Numbered from the stretch's first letter, positions 1-5,922 are shown. The stretch: DNA of 7,610 bases from CAUYUA01 sp963575675 (GCA_963575675.1 CAUYUA010000024.1:1-7610); one strand, 5' to 3'. Translations and numbers: made by a program. The notes: generated by a model not told the origin, from the sequence alone.

Positions 1-56
1 AGCAAAGCTTCCACAAGACGAAGCTGCTGAGGACGATCGGATGAAAATTCAGGCAT
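1..56 (-). CDS. Partial N-terminus of a protein, possibly segregation and condensation protein ScpB
   Basis: An ATG on the minus strand at 56-54 opens a frame that stays open to the window edge. It reads MPEFSSDRPQQLRLVEALL in one-letter code. The run LRLVEALL resembles the first helix of ScpB, the SMC-kleisin partner whose N-terminus in many alphaproteobacteria contains a similar L-R-x-V/L-E-A-L-L-F-A stretch; this comes from memory of the family and rests on fewer than 20 residues. The frame lies downstream of the petC terminator, so it would need its own promoter or read-through. The Shine-Dalgarno is weak (only TTAGG before the start). A competing plus-strand frame, the tail of a gene ending in TAA at 65-67, is also open over the same bases and cannot be excluded. 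Confidence 0.35.
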   Translation of the reverse strand, partial: MPEFSSDRPQQLRLVEAL

Positions 57-100
57 CACAAACCTAAGAGAAGCGCTTTCTGGAACGCCAAAAGTCGTCG

Positions 101-137
101 TCAATAACAAAACAGGGCGTCGCGAACGACGCCCTGT
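101..137 (-). terminator. Intrinsic terminator of the petABC operon
   Basis: An 11-bp perfect stem (ACAGGGCGTCG at 112-122 with CGACGCCCTGT at 127-137) encloses a 4-base loop, TTCG on the minus strand. On the minus strand it is followed by TTTTGTTATT (111-102), a good U-tract. It starts 28 bases past the petC stop codon, which fits rho-independent termination of the operon. The plus strand has only a scattered T-run after the stem, so termination in that direction would be weaker. Confidence 0.9.
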
Positions 138-164
138 CCGTTTGTCACGAGATGCGTAGAAATA

Positions 165-944
165 TCAGTGAGAAACATTCCGCCACAGATGACGCTTGGT
201 GGCGTACATCAAAATGCCGAACACGACGAAGAACATGAGCACTTTCATTCCCAACTGGCGCCGCGCGTCGAGCATCGGCTCTGCGGCGTAGGTCAGGAAG
301 GTCGATACGTCATGAGCCATTTGCTCAACGGTGGCCTTGGTCTTGTCTTCATAGGTCACGGCGCCTTCGCTCAACGGCGGCGGCATCTTGATCTGATGAC
401 CAGGGAAATAAGGATTGTAGAACATTCCGTCGGTAAGCTTGAAATCCGCCGGAGCGTCGCTAAATCCCGTCAAGAGAGCATAAATGTAGTGTTCGCCGTC
501 GTGGCGAGCTTTTGCAATCAACGACAAATCCGGCGGCAACGCCCCATTGTTGGCTGCTGCTGCGGCTTTGGTGTTCGGGAACGGCTTGGGGAAACGATCT
601 GACGGCAAGCCGGGGCGATCGAACATTTCGCCCTGATCGTTGGGGCCGTCCTTCACGACGTAAGAGGCCGCGATCTCTTTGATTTTGGCCTCATCATAGC
701 CGATTCCGGCCAGATGGCGGATCGATAGCAGGCTCAAGCTGTGACAGTTGGAGCAAACCTGTTTATAGACCTCGAACCCGCGTTGAGCGGCGGCCTTATC
801 AATCGGTCCGAACACACTGTCATGCTGGAATTGGTGATCGGGCAGTTTCGGCGCGCCGCCGTGCCCTTCACTGGCCTGCGCCGCCCCAGAGGCCAACCCC
901 AATCCGACGACTGCGGAAAGAAGGAAGGTTTTTAACATACGCAT
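165..944 (-). CDS. petC: Cytochrome c1 subunit of the cytochrome bc1 complex
   Basis: A 259-residue membrane-anchored c-type cytochrome. It takes electrons from the Rieske protein and passes them to soluble or membrane cytochrome c on the periplasmic side. Residues 1-24 form a Sec signal peptide with a likely cleavage after Ala-Gln-Ala. The haem c attachment motif CSNCH covers residues 64-68 (Cys64, Cys67, axial His68). Met187, in a Met-Pro-Pro-Pro segment, is the likely sixth haem ligand. Residues about 232-249 are the C-terminal membrane anchor, followed by a basic tail. Length and domain order are normal for cytochrome c1. The ATG start has a strong Shine-Dalgarno, AAGGAG at 958-953, 8 bases away. 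It is the last gene of petABC, 27 bases after petB, with a terminator immediately downstream. Confidence 0.97.
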   Translation of the reverse strand: MRMLKTFLLSAVVGLGLASGAAQASEGHGGAPKLPDHQFQHDSVFGPIDKAAAQRGFEVYKQVCSNCHSLSLLSIRHLAGIGYDEAKIKEIAASYVVKDGPNDQGEMFDRPGLPSDRFPKPFPNTKAAAAANNGALPPDLSLIAKARHDGEHYIYALLTGFSDAPADFKLTDGMFYNPYFPGHQIKMPPPLSEGAVTYEDKTKATVEQMAHDVSTFLTYAAEPMLDARRQLGMKVLMFFVVFGILMYATKRHLWRNVSH

Positions 945-971
945 TATGCCTTCTCCTTGCGACTAAGGCGA

Positions 972-2225
972 CTAAGCGGCGGCGCCAGCGTGATTGGAGC
1001 CCTTCTTGTTCTTCTTGCTCAAGACGGCTTCGCTGATGCTGTTGGGCAATGTCGGAACCGGCTCGATTTTCCCGAGCAAAGGCAACAGAATCAAGAAGTG
1101 GAAGAAGTAGTAGGCGGTTCCGATTTGTCCCAAGATCACCCAAGAGCCGTCGGGCAGGTTGGCACCGCAGAAGACCAGAAGAATAACGTCGGCGACCAGA
1201 ATCCAGAAGAACTGACGATAGATTGGCCGGAAGACGGCGCTGCGGACTTTGGAGGTGTCGATCCAAGGGAGGAACAACAGCACAACGACCGCGCCGAACA
1301 TCGCGCAAACGCCGCCCAGCTTGTCCGGGATGGCGCGCAAGATGGCGTATAACGGCAGGAAGTACCATTCCGGGACGATGTGTGGCGGCGTCACCATGGG
1401 ATTCGCCGGGATGTAGTTGTCCGGATGGCCGAGGTAGTTGGGATCAAAGAAGACGAATGTCGCGTAGATCGCCAAGAAGACCGTGACGGCGAACAAATCC
1501 TTGACGGTGGCGTAGGGATGGAAGGGAACGCTGTCCTGCGGTCCTTTCACCTCGATGCCCAAAGGATTGTTGGAGCCGACGACATGGAAAGCGGCGGTGT
1601 GGAGCAAAACCAAGCCGAACAAAACGAACGGCAACAGATAGTGCAACGCGAAGAAACGGTTGAGGGTGGGGTTGTCAACCGAGAAACCGCCCCACAACCA
1701 AGTGACGATCGGGTCTCCGACAATGGGGAAGGCGGAGAAGAGGTTGGTGATGACGGTGGCGCCCCACAGGCTCATCTGGCCCCACGGCAACACATATCCC
1801 ATGAAGGCGGTGGCCATCATTGCAAGGATGATGAAGATGCCGAGCAGCCACACGATTTCGCGCGGGTACTTATAGGAGCCGTAATAAAGGCCCCGGAAGA
1901 AGTGGATGTAGACGGCGATGAAGAAGAAAGATGCGCCGTTCGCGTGCATGTAGCGCAAAAGCCAACCGTAGTTGACATCGCGCATGATGCGCTCAACGCT
2001 GTCGAACGCCAATTGCGTGTTGGGAACATACTGCATGGCCAGCAGAATGCCCGTGAGGATCATGGTGATTAACATGATCATCGCAATAGCGCCGAAGGCC
2101 CAAAGGTAGTTGACGTTTTTGGGCACAGGATATTCGACGTATTCGTGATGCATGAGGGTCACGATCGGCAAACGACTGTCGATCCACTTGACCACCGGAT
2201 TTTTAAACTTAGACGTATGAAGCAT
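972..2225 (-). CDS. petB: Cytochrome b subunit of the cytochrome bc1 complex
   Basis: A 417-residue polytopic inner-membrane protein that carries haems bL and bH and forms the quinol oxidation and quinone reduction sites. The four haem-ligating histidines are visible with the classic 14-residue spacing: His94/His108 and His195/His209. The segment around Gly143 to Trp148 (GYVLPW) and the PEWY motif at residues 285-288 of the Qo site are intact. The C-terminal third has several further hydrophobic helices and a short Lys/Asn-rich tail. This is the long-form cytochrome b of bc1 complexes, not the split b6/subunit IV type, and it is not fused to cytochrome c1. The ATG start follows a GGGAG about 9 bases upstream. 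It sits 32 bases after petA and 27 bases before petC, so all three are likely cotranscribed. Some databases call this gene fbcB or cytB. Confidence 0.97.
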   Translation of the reverse strand: MLHTSKFKNPVVKWIDSRLPIVTLMHHEYVEYPVPKNVNYLWAFGAIAMIMLITMILTGILLAMQYVPNTQLAFDSVERIMRDVNYGWLLRYMHANGASFFFIAVYIHFFRGLYYGSYKYPREIVWLLGIFIILAMMATAFMGYVLPWGQMSLWGATVITNLFSAFPIVGDPIVTWLWGGFSVDNPTLNRFFALHYLLPFVLFGLVLLHTAAFHVVGSNNPLGIEVKGPQDSVPFHPYATVKDLFAVTVFLAIYATFVFFDPNYLGHPDNYIPANPMVTPPHIVPEWYFLPLYAILRAIPDKLGGVCAMFGAVVVLLFLPWIDTSKVRSAVFRPIYRQFFWILVADVILLVFCGANLPDGSWVILGQIGTAYYFFHFLILLPLLGKIEPVPTLPNSISEAVLSKKNKKGSNHAGAAA

Positions 2226-2257
2226 CTATCGCAACTCCCAACCTGGTGGGGGATCGA

Positions 2258-2827
2258 TTAGCCGATCTTTACTTTTGTATCGGATAGGAACGCGTACTTT
2301 GGCACCTCCAGGTTTTTCGGCGCTGGGCCTTTGCGGATGCGACCGGAGGTGTCATAGGTCGAACCGTGACATGGACAGAACCAGCCGTTGTAATCACCTT
2401 TCACATCCGCCGGATTTTGTCCCAGGGGGACGCAACCCAAGTGGGTGCAGATGCCGACCATAATCAACCATTCCGGCTTGGGAGCGCGGGTGGCGTCGGC
2501 TTGGGGATCACGAAGCGAGCTTACATCGACTTTTTGCGCTTGAGCGATTTCCTCGGCGGTGCGTCGACGGATGAACACCGGCTTGCCGCGCCAAGTGACT
2601 GTGATTGATTGACCGACGGTGATCGGCGACAGGTCGACTTCGATCGACGCCAACGCCAAGGTGTCGGCGGCCGGGTTCATGCTGTGGATGAACGGCCAGG
2701 CGACAGAAGCGGCGCCGGCTGCGCCGACGGCTGCGGTCGCAATGTATAAAAAATCGCGCCGACTGGCTTCTTCGCGAGCCGTGTCTCCGGAGGCGCCCGC
2801 ACCGGACGGATGCGTGGTTTCCGACAT
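2258..2827 (-). CDS. petA: Rieske iron-sulfur subunit of the cytochrome bc1 complex
   Basis: A 189-residue Rieske protein. It moves electrons from quinol at the Qo site to cytochrome c1 through a [2Fe-2S] cluster. The N-terminus has a Tat-type twin-arginine motif SRRDFL (residues 22-27), then a hydrophobic Ala/Gly-rich segment (about 28-47) that remains as the membrane anchor. Cluster-binding loop 1 is CTHLGC (127-132) and loop 2 is CPCHGS (151-156). The ligands are Cys127, His129, Cys151 and His154, and Cys132 and Cys153 form the stabilising disulfide. The frame stays open upstream to about 3061, but the ATG at 2827 gives the normal family length and follows a GGAGAA ribosome site 3 bases away. 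The longer form would also override the likely promoter at 2889-2918. It is the first gene of petABC. Also named fbcF. Confidence 0.96.
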   Translation of the reverse strand: MSETTHPSGAGASGDTAREEASRRDFLYIATAAVGAAGAASVAWPFIHSMNPAADTLALASIEVDLSPITVGQSITVTWRGKPVFIRRRTAEEIAQAQKVDVSSLRDPQADATRAPKPEWLIMVGICTHLGCVPLGQNPADVKGDYNGWFCPCHGSTYDTSGRIRKGPAPKNLEVPKYAFLSDTKVKIG

Positions 2828-2852
2828 GAGTTCTCCATCTCGTTGACATTTA

Positions 2853-2874
2853 TCAGCGCCCAACCCGACGCTGA
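2853..2874 (-). promoter_or_regulatory. Hairpin in the petABC leader RNA
   Basis: The leader between the predicted transcription start (about 2882) and the petA ATG can fold a 6-bp stem, TCAGCG with CGCTGA, around a 10-base G/T-rich loop. It lies close to the predicted 5' end and well clear of the ribosome site. A 5'-proximal stem could stabilise the operon mRNA. No protein or ligand site is recognisable in it. The inverted repeat is directly seen; a role is inference. Confidence 0.4.
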
Positions 2875-2888
2875 CGATATGGCGCGGA

Positions 2889-2918
2889 ACTATAGACAGG
2901 ACTTTGCAATCTGTCCAA
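2889..2918 (-). promoter_or_regulatory. Predicted sigma-70-type promoter of petABC
   Basis: On the minus strand TTGGAC (2918-2913) and TATAGT (2894-2889) are separated by 18 bases, a fair match to housekeeping -35 and -10 boxes. Transcription would begin near 2882, giving a leader of roughly 55 bases before the petA ATG. I see no FNR-type box (TTGAT-N4-ATCAA) in the surrounding 270 bases. Placement just upstream of the first operon gene supports the call, but no experimental start is available. Confidence 0.55.
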
Positions 2919-3189
2919 AGAGGACGTTGCATCCTATCCATTATTTCATTCACAGTGTCCTCAGCGTCCCTACGGAGGACGCATAACGCTACTGACGTCC
3001 TGGAAAGGGCCGCCTCTTGTCGAAACAAAACCTTATTTGCCGTGATGAAAAAAGGAAGCAAACAGAACTGCGTCGAATCAGAGGAAAATCAAACCCATGA
3101 TGGCGAGCGAAGTTTATCATATGCTCGTTAATTGAACCGCTCCGCCTGGTCGAGCGTCTCGTTCGACGGCGGCGGCATGAATGCCACAT
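2919..3189. other. Intergenic region between divergent petABC and trmL
   Basis: About 270 bases between the two predicted promoters show no convincing gene. Frames here encode low-complexity or basic peptides without family resemblance. There is one notable inverted repeat at 2957-2982: GCGTCC at 2964-2969 with GGACGC at 2977-2982, or alternatively GTCCTC at 2957-2962 with GAGGAC at 2975-2980. A smaller one, GTCGA/TCGAC, lies near 3149-3167. These could be operator or RNA-structure elements, but nothing identifies a regulator. Confidence 0.5.
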
Positions 3190-3195
3190 TATAAT
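3190..3195 (+). promoter_or_regulatory. Consensus -10 box very close to the trmL start
   Basis: A perfect TATAAT lies with only 11 bases between it and the trmL ATG at 3207. If used, transcription would start around 3202, leaving a leader of about 5 bases or none. No good -35 hexamer is visible at 16-18 bases upstream, and no TGn extension precedes the box. No Shine-Dalgarno precedes the ATG, which agrees with near-leaderless translation. The box is directly seen; promoter activity is inferred. Confidence 0.4.
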
Positions 3196-3206
3196 GGTTC
3201 TTGTCT

Positions 3207-3689
3207 ATGCGTTTAGTGTTATTCCAGCCCGACATTCCGCAGAACGCCGGAGCTATGATGCGTTTGGCCGTGTGTATGGGAGCGGCGGTTGATGTGATCG
3301 GCCCTTGCGGCTTCATTCTTGACGACCGCAGGTTGCGGCGTGCTGGAATGGACTACCTGGAAGGGATCGATATGACGGTCTTTCGATCTTGGGAGGAGTA
3401 CCGAGCGTCTCGAATCGATGGACGGTTGGCGTTGCTCACCACGAAGGGAGCAATACCTTACACGGATTTTGCTTTTCGGTCCGACGATAGAATTATGGTC
3501 GGCCAAGAGAGCGCGGGCGTTCCCGACTCGGTTCATGAGGTTGTTGACGCTCGCCTGGTGATTCCCATTAAGCCGCCGGCGCGGTCTTTGAATGTGGCGC
3601 TTGCCGCCGCGATTGTTTTAGGGGAGGCGATGCGGCAAATTACACTGGCGAGCCGAATGATTGACTCAGGCTCCACGCTTTTTGCATGA
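3207..3689 (+). CDS. trmL: tRNA (cytidine(34)-2'-O)-methyltransferase
   Basis: A 160-residue SPOUT-fold methyltransferase that uses S-adenosylmethionine to 2'-O-methylate the wobble nucleotide (C34 or modified U34) of tRNA-Leu in the cytoplasm. Family signatures are visible in order: the N-terminal strand and QPDIPQNAG loop, the LRRAGMDYLE segment, the TTKG turn, GQESAGVP before the knot, and the C-terminal knot segment RSLNVALAAAIVLGEA. The length matches the E. coli enzyme (157 residues). I chose the ATG at 3207; an in-frame TTG two codons earlier (3201) is possible but lies where transcription is predicted to begin. Neither start has a Shine-Dalgarno. The gene is divergent from petABC and followed after 6 bases by a hairpin terminator, so it is probably monocistronic. 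Confidence 0.93.
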   Translation: MRLVLFQPDIPQNAGAMMRLAVCMGAAVDVIGPCGFILDDRRLRRAGMDYLEGIDMTVFRSWEEYRASRIDGRLALLTTKGAIPYTDFAFRSDDRIMVGQESAGVPDSVHEVVDARLVIPIKPPARSLNVALAAAIVLGEAMRQITLASRMIDSGSTLFA

Positions 3690-3695
3690 AAATCA

Positions 3696-3733
3696 AAAGG
3701 GCTGAGGACGCAGTTCTCGGCCCTTTGGTTTTT
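3696..3733 (+). terminator. Intrinsic terminator after trmL (member of a local palindrome family)
   Basis: The stem starts with AAAGGGC (3696-3702) paired with GCCCTTT (3720-3726). It continues through T·G, G-C, A-T, G-C, G·T and A-T pairs to a 5-base loop, CGCAG (3709-3713). GGTTTTT follows at 3727-3733. The stop codon of trmL is only 6 bases upstream. Sequence, loop and flank closely match the hairpin after truA at 7481-7515. Confidence 0.9.
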
Positions 3734-4109
3734 ATGAAAAACATTCGCTTTCTGGATATGGCGACCTGAAAAATGTTGCTTGCTCCTATTTTAACAAATA
3801 TCAATATATTTTATTTAATTTATATGGATCGCGTTGATCTAAAAAAATGGTTTGATATCATAATTATAGAATTTGTGGTAAATATTAAATGAGGATTAAA
3901 TCTTTTATTAATTATTATATGTCTATCATTAACCCTCTTGTTTCTGTAACCTGAATCTGACCATGTTTGGAAGTTGATTTGCTTTGTGGATTTGTTCAAG
4001 AGCCTGTCCGGAAAGAATATCAATGTTTTCGGACGGGCGTCTTGAATGCGTTGTTTGCTGTGAAAGGCGCAAAAAATAAAAGGCGCTCTTTGATCTTATT
4101 TTTTTAACG
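3734..4109. other. AT-rich leader region upstream of the chemoreceptor gene
   Basis: No credible gene lies here. Counted by hand, bases 3781-3960 contain 41 G+C out of 180 (23%), far below the flanking genes. The stretch includes ATTAAAT at 3884-3890 and again at 3895-3901, one helical turn apart, then ATTAATT at 3907-3913. The second half, up to about 4109, has normal composition and contains a long inverted repeat and an A/T-only stem, AAAAAATAA (4071-4079) with TTATTTTTT (4096-4104). The chemoreceptor promoter is probably here, but no -35/-10 pair stands out; TTGATC at 3834-3839 with TATCAT at 3856-3861 is one weak option. Minus-strand frames across it encode Asn/Ile/Phe-rich peptides typical of AT-rich noncoding DNA. 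Confidence 0.6.
3995..4046 (+). repeat. Long imperfect inverted repeat in the chemoreceptor leader
   Basis: TTCAAGA (3995-4001) pairs with TCTTGAA (4040-4046). After one bulged base the pairing continues with GCC, a T·G wobble, GTCCG, a G·T wobble and AAA against the opposite arm. The result is a stem of about 20 pairs around an 11-base loop (GAATATCAATG). No T-run follows, so it is not a standard terminator for either strand. It lies about 110 bases before the chemoreceptor ATG, probably in its untranslated leader. The fold is directly readable from the sequence; its role is unknown. Confidence 0.6.
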
Positions 4110-4154
4110 AGGAGACGCTTGGCGTCCATCGAAGGAAAATGCAGAGAGAAAATC

Positions 4155-5768
4155 ATGCTCATAAATCACGTAGAAAATATGAATGTGGGTGGAAACGCTC
4201 CTCGTTTCCCGAAACGTCTGGTGTCGACCGTCGTCGTTTTAACGCTTGGAGTTGCATTGTGGTTGTTTTGGGTCGTCATCTCAACAACCGACGCTCAGGA
4301 TCATCAATTTGGAATCGGCGTGGAGATTAAAAACGTCAGCGCCGAAGTTGTTTATTTGGATGAGGTTCTTACAATGTCTGCTCTCATGGCGAGCGCCACG
4401 GGCGATATGGCCTGGAAACGCCGTTATGACGATCACGTCGATAAGCTCGATAAGGTGATTGCGCGGGCTATGGAGCTGGCTGCGCCTGAAATGCGTTCTC
4501 GGTTCGACGCCAAGACCAAAACGTCGAATGATCGTTTGGTGGCGTTGGAAACCGACGCTCTTAAGTTGGTCGAAACAGGCAAAACCTCCGAGGCCCTGCG
4601 TCTTCTGATGGGCGAGGAGTATCGGCAACACAAGAAGATATACAGCGACGGCGTTCGAGTTTTGCTTCGCGACTTCGATGTCGAGATTGAAACGCAGCAC
4701 GTCGCTTTGGATCGTAGTCAGAAATGGGCGCTTGGCGGAGCGCTGGCGGGCGTGTGTGTTTTATTGCTCGGTTGGGTTCGCTTGATTCAAACGCTTCAGT
4801 CATGGCGTCGCAATATCATTCTTGGAAATGAAGAGCGGGAAACCATGGCGCGCGCGCAAGGCGAGAATATGGCGGCGTTGCAAAAACGCCAAATTGAAGA
4901 GAAAGAGGTGGAGCGGCGCGCGACGTTGCGGCGTCTATCGCAAGAGCTGGAAAATGGCTTGTCTGGTTTGAGCCGATCGGTTTCGGCGGCGGCGAGCGCC
5001 ATGGATCAAGATGTTCGGTCCTTGTTGTCGAGCCTTGACGTCGCCGGTCGTCAGTCGTCTGAGGTGGCGCGCGCTGCGGGCGATGCTTCGTCGTCTGTGG
5101 GCTCCGTCACTCACGCCGCAGAGCAATTGTCGGGCGCGATTGATGAAATCGGGCGGCAAGTGGAGCAATCTTCGAAAATCGCCAATGCGGCGGCGGAGGA
5201 AGCGCGTCGCACCAACACTACGGTTGAAGGGTTGGTGCAGGCGGGACAAAAAATCGGCGAAGTGGTGAAGCTGATTAACGATATTGCCTCGCAAACCAAT
5301 TTGCTCGCCCTGAACGCCACCATCGAGGCGGCGCGAGCGGGTGAGGCGGGCAAAGGCTTCGCCGTGGTCGCCTCAGAGGTCAAGAATTTGGCCAGTCAAA
5401 CCGCTAAGGCCACTGAAGAAATCGCCAAGCAAATTACGGAAATGCAAAACGCCGCCAGAGGCGCCGCAGAGGCTATTCGCGGCGCGGGTGGTTCAATTGA
5501 GAAGATCAATGAGATTGTCACTATGATCGCCTCTGCCGTGACCGAGCAAAACGCCGCCGCCGCCGAGATGACGCGCGGCATTCAGCATGCGGCTTCTGCG
5601 ACTCAGCAAGTGACGGAGCGTATTTCCACGACGGCGCAAGCGACGATCGATAGTCGTCGGGTGGCGGATAAACTGCTACTGGGTGCGGATGAATTATTGT
5701 CTCATGCTCAGAAATTCAACCGCGCTTTCGAGCAAGCGCTTGCATCGATGAGTGCGGCTGCGCAATAA
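4155..5768 (+). CDS. Methyl-accepting chemotaxis protein (transmembrane chemoreceptor without HAMP)
   Basis: A 537-residue chemoreceptor that senses an unknown signal and controls the CheA kinase via CheW. Helix 1 (about residues 22-43) and helix 2 (about 191-211) bracket a roughly 145-residue, mostly helical periplasmic domain. That domain has a YLDEVLTMSALMASATGD-type segment near its start, a pattern I recall from alphaproteobacterial four-helix sensor domains. After helix 2 there is a charged coiled-coil stretch with no HAMP signature. The cytoplasmic signalling domain follows, with its conserved hairpin tip around residues 376-405 (DIASQTNLLALNATIEAARA, then GEAGKGFAVVA). The C-terminus lacks a CheR-docking pentapeptide. 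Start choice is uncertain. The in-frame TTG at 4119 has a close AGGAG (4110-4114) and adds 12 residues, but it lies in the loop of a small hairpin; an ATG at 4179 is also possible. No che genes are adjacent. Confidence 0.92.
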   Translation: MLINHVENMNVGGNAPRFPKRLVSTVVVLTLGVALWLFWVVISTTDAQDHQFGIGVEIKNVSAEVVYLDEVLTMSALMASATGDMAWKRRYDDHVDKLDKVIARAMELAAPEMRSRFDAKTKTSNDRLVALETDALKLVETGKTSEALRLLMGEEYRQHKKIYSDGVRVLLRDFDVEIETQHVALDRSQKWALGGALAGVCVLLLGWVRLIQTLQSWRRNIILGNEERETMARAQGENMAALQKRQIEEKEVERRATLRRLSQELENGLSGLSRSVSAAASAMDQDVRSLLSSLDVAGRQSSEVARAAGDASSSVGSVTHAAEQLSGAIDEIGRQVEQSSKIANAAAEEARRTNTTVEGLVQAGQKIGEVVKLINDIASQTNLLALNATIEAARAGEAGKGFAVVASEVKNLASQTAKATEEIAKQITEMQNAARGAAEAIRGAGGSIEKINEIVTMIASAVTEQNAAAAEMTRGIQHAASATQQVTERISTTAQATIDSRRVADKLLLGADELLSHAQKFNRAFEQALASMSAAAQ

Positions 5769-5817
5769 AAAAACATGGAATTCGATATCTTTTGTTGTTT
5801 TGCTTTTTCCGAATAGG

Positions 5818-5922
5818 AAGTAAATGGGTCTAGGGACTGCGTTTCTGGTTGTGGGGGGCGCTAAGGAGGGCATCCTTGGGTTTCTACGACTGGGAACGCA
5901 GTCTCGGACCCATTTACTTTTT
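5818..5922 (+). terminator. Large two-arm palindrome and terminator after the chemoreceptor gene
   Basis: Left arm 5818-5843 and right arm 5895-5919 pair almost completely: 13 perfect pairs (AAGTAAATGGGTC with GACCCATTTACTT), a wobble, a one-base bulge, three more pairs, then 8 pairs ending in GCGTT/AACGC. The stem totals about 25 pairs around a 51-base loop, and a TTTTT run ends at 5922. Inside the loop a small hairpin forms, AAGGA (5863-5867) with TCCTT (5873-5877). Each arm also folds alone: 5830-5837 with 5841-5848, and 5890-5895 with 5902-5907. Both arms resemble the compact hairpins after trmL and truA. It ends transcription of the chemoreceptor gene, 50 bases past its stop, before the methyltransferase gene. 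Confidence 0.8.

Noticed and set aside
168..602. Plus-strand open frame of 144 codons antisense to petC
   Set aside because: Fully overlapped by cytochrome c1, no ribosome site or recognisable domain.
1380..2072. Long plus-strand open frame (230 codons) antisense to petB
   Set aside because: Its product is rich in Glu, Asp and Arg with no family resemblance, as expected from the complement of a membrane-protein gene. The opposite strand is an unmistakable cytochrome b.
2828..3061. N-terminal extension of the Rieske protein by about 78 residues in the same frame
   Set aside because: It would give 267 residues, far longer than the family. It would place the Tat signal in the middle of the protein and read through the likely promoter. 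The ATG at 2827 has a good ribosome site.
2904..3131. Plus-strand frame of 75 codons upstream of trmL
   Set aside because: It overlaps the predicted petABC promoter on the other strand, has no clear ribosome site and no family resemblance.
4063..4086. Direct repeat AAAGGCGC at 4063-4070 and 4079-4086
   Set aside because: Two 8-base copies 16 bases apart, with no further units, are within chance for this composition and do not make an array.
3820..4162. Two minus-strand frames (67 and 77 codons) across the AT-rich leader
   Set aside because: Asn/Ile/Phe- and Ser/Lys-rich peptides typical of AT-rich noncoding sequence. They overlap the strong inverted repeat, and one runs into the chemoreceptor start.
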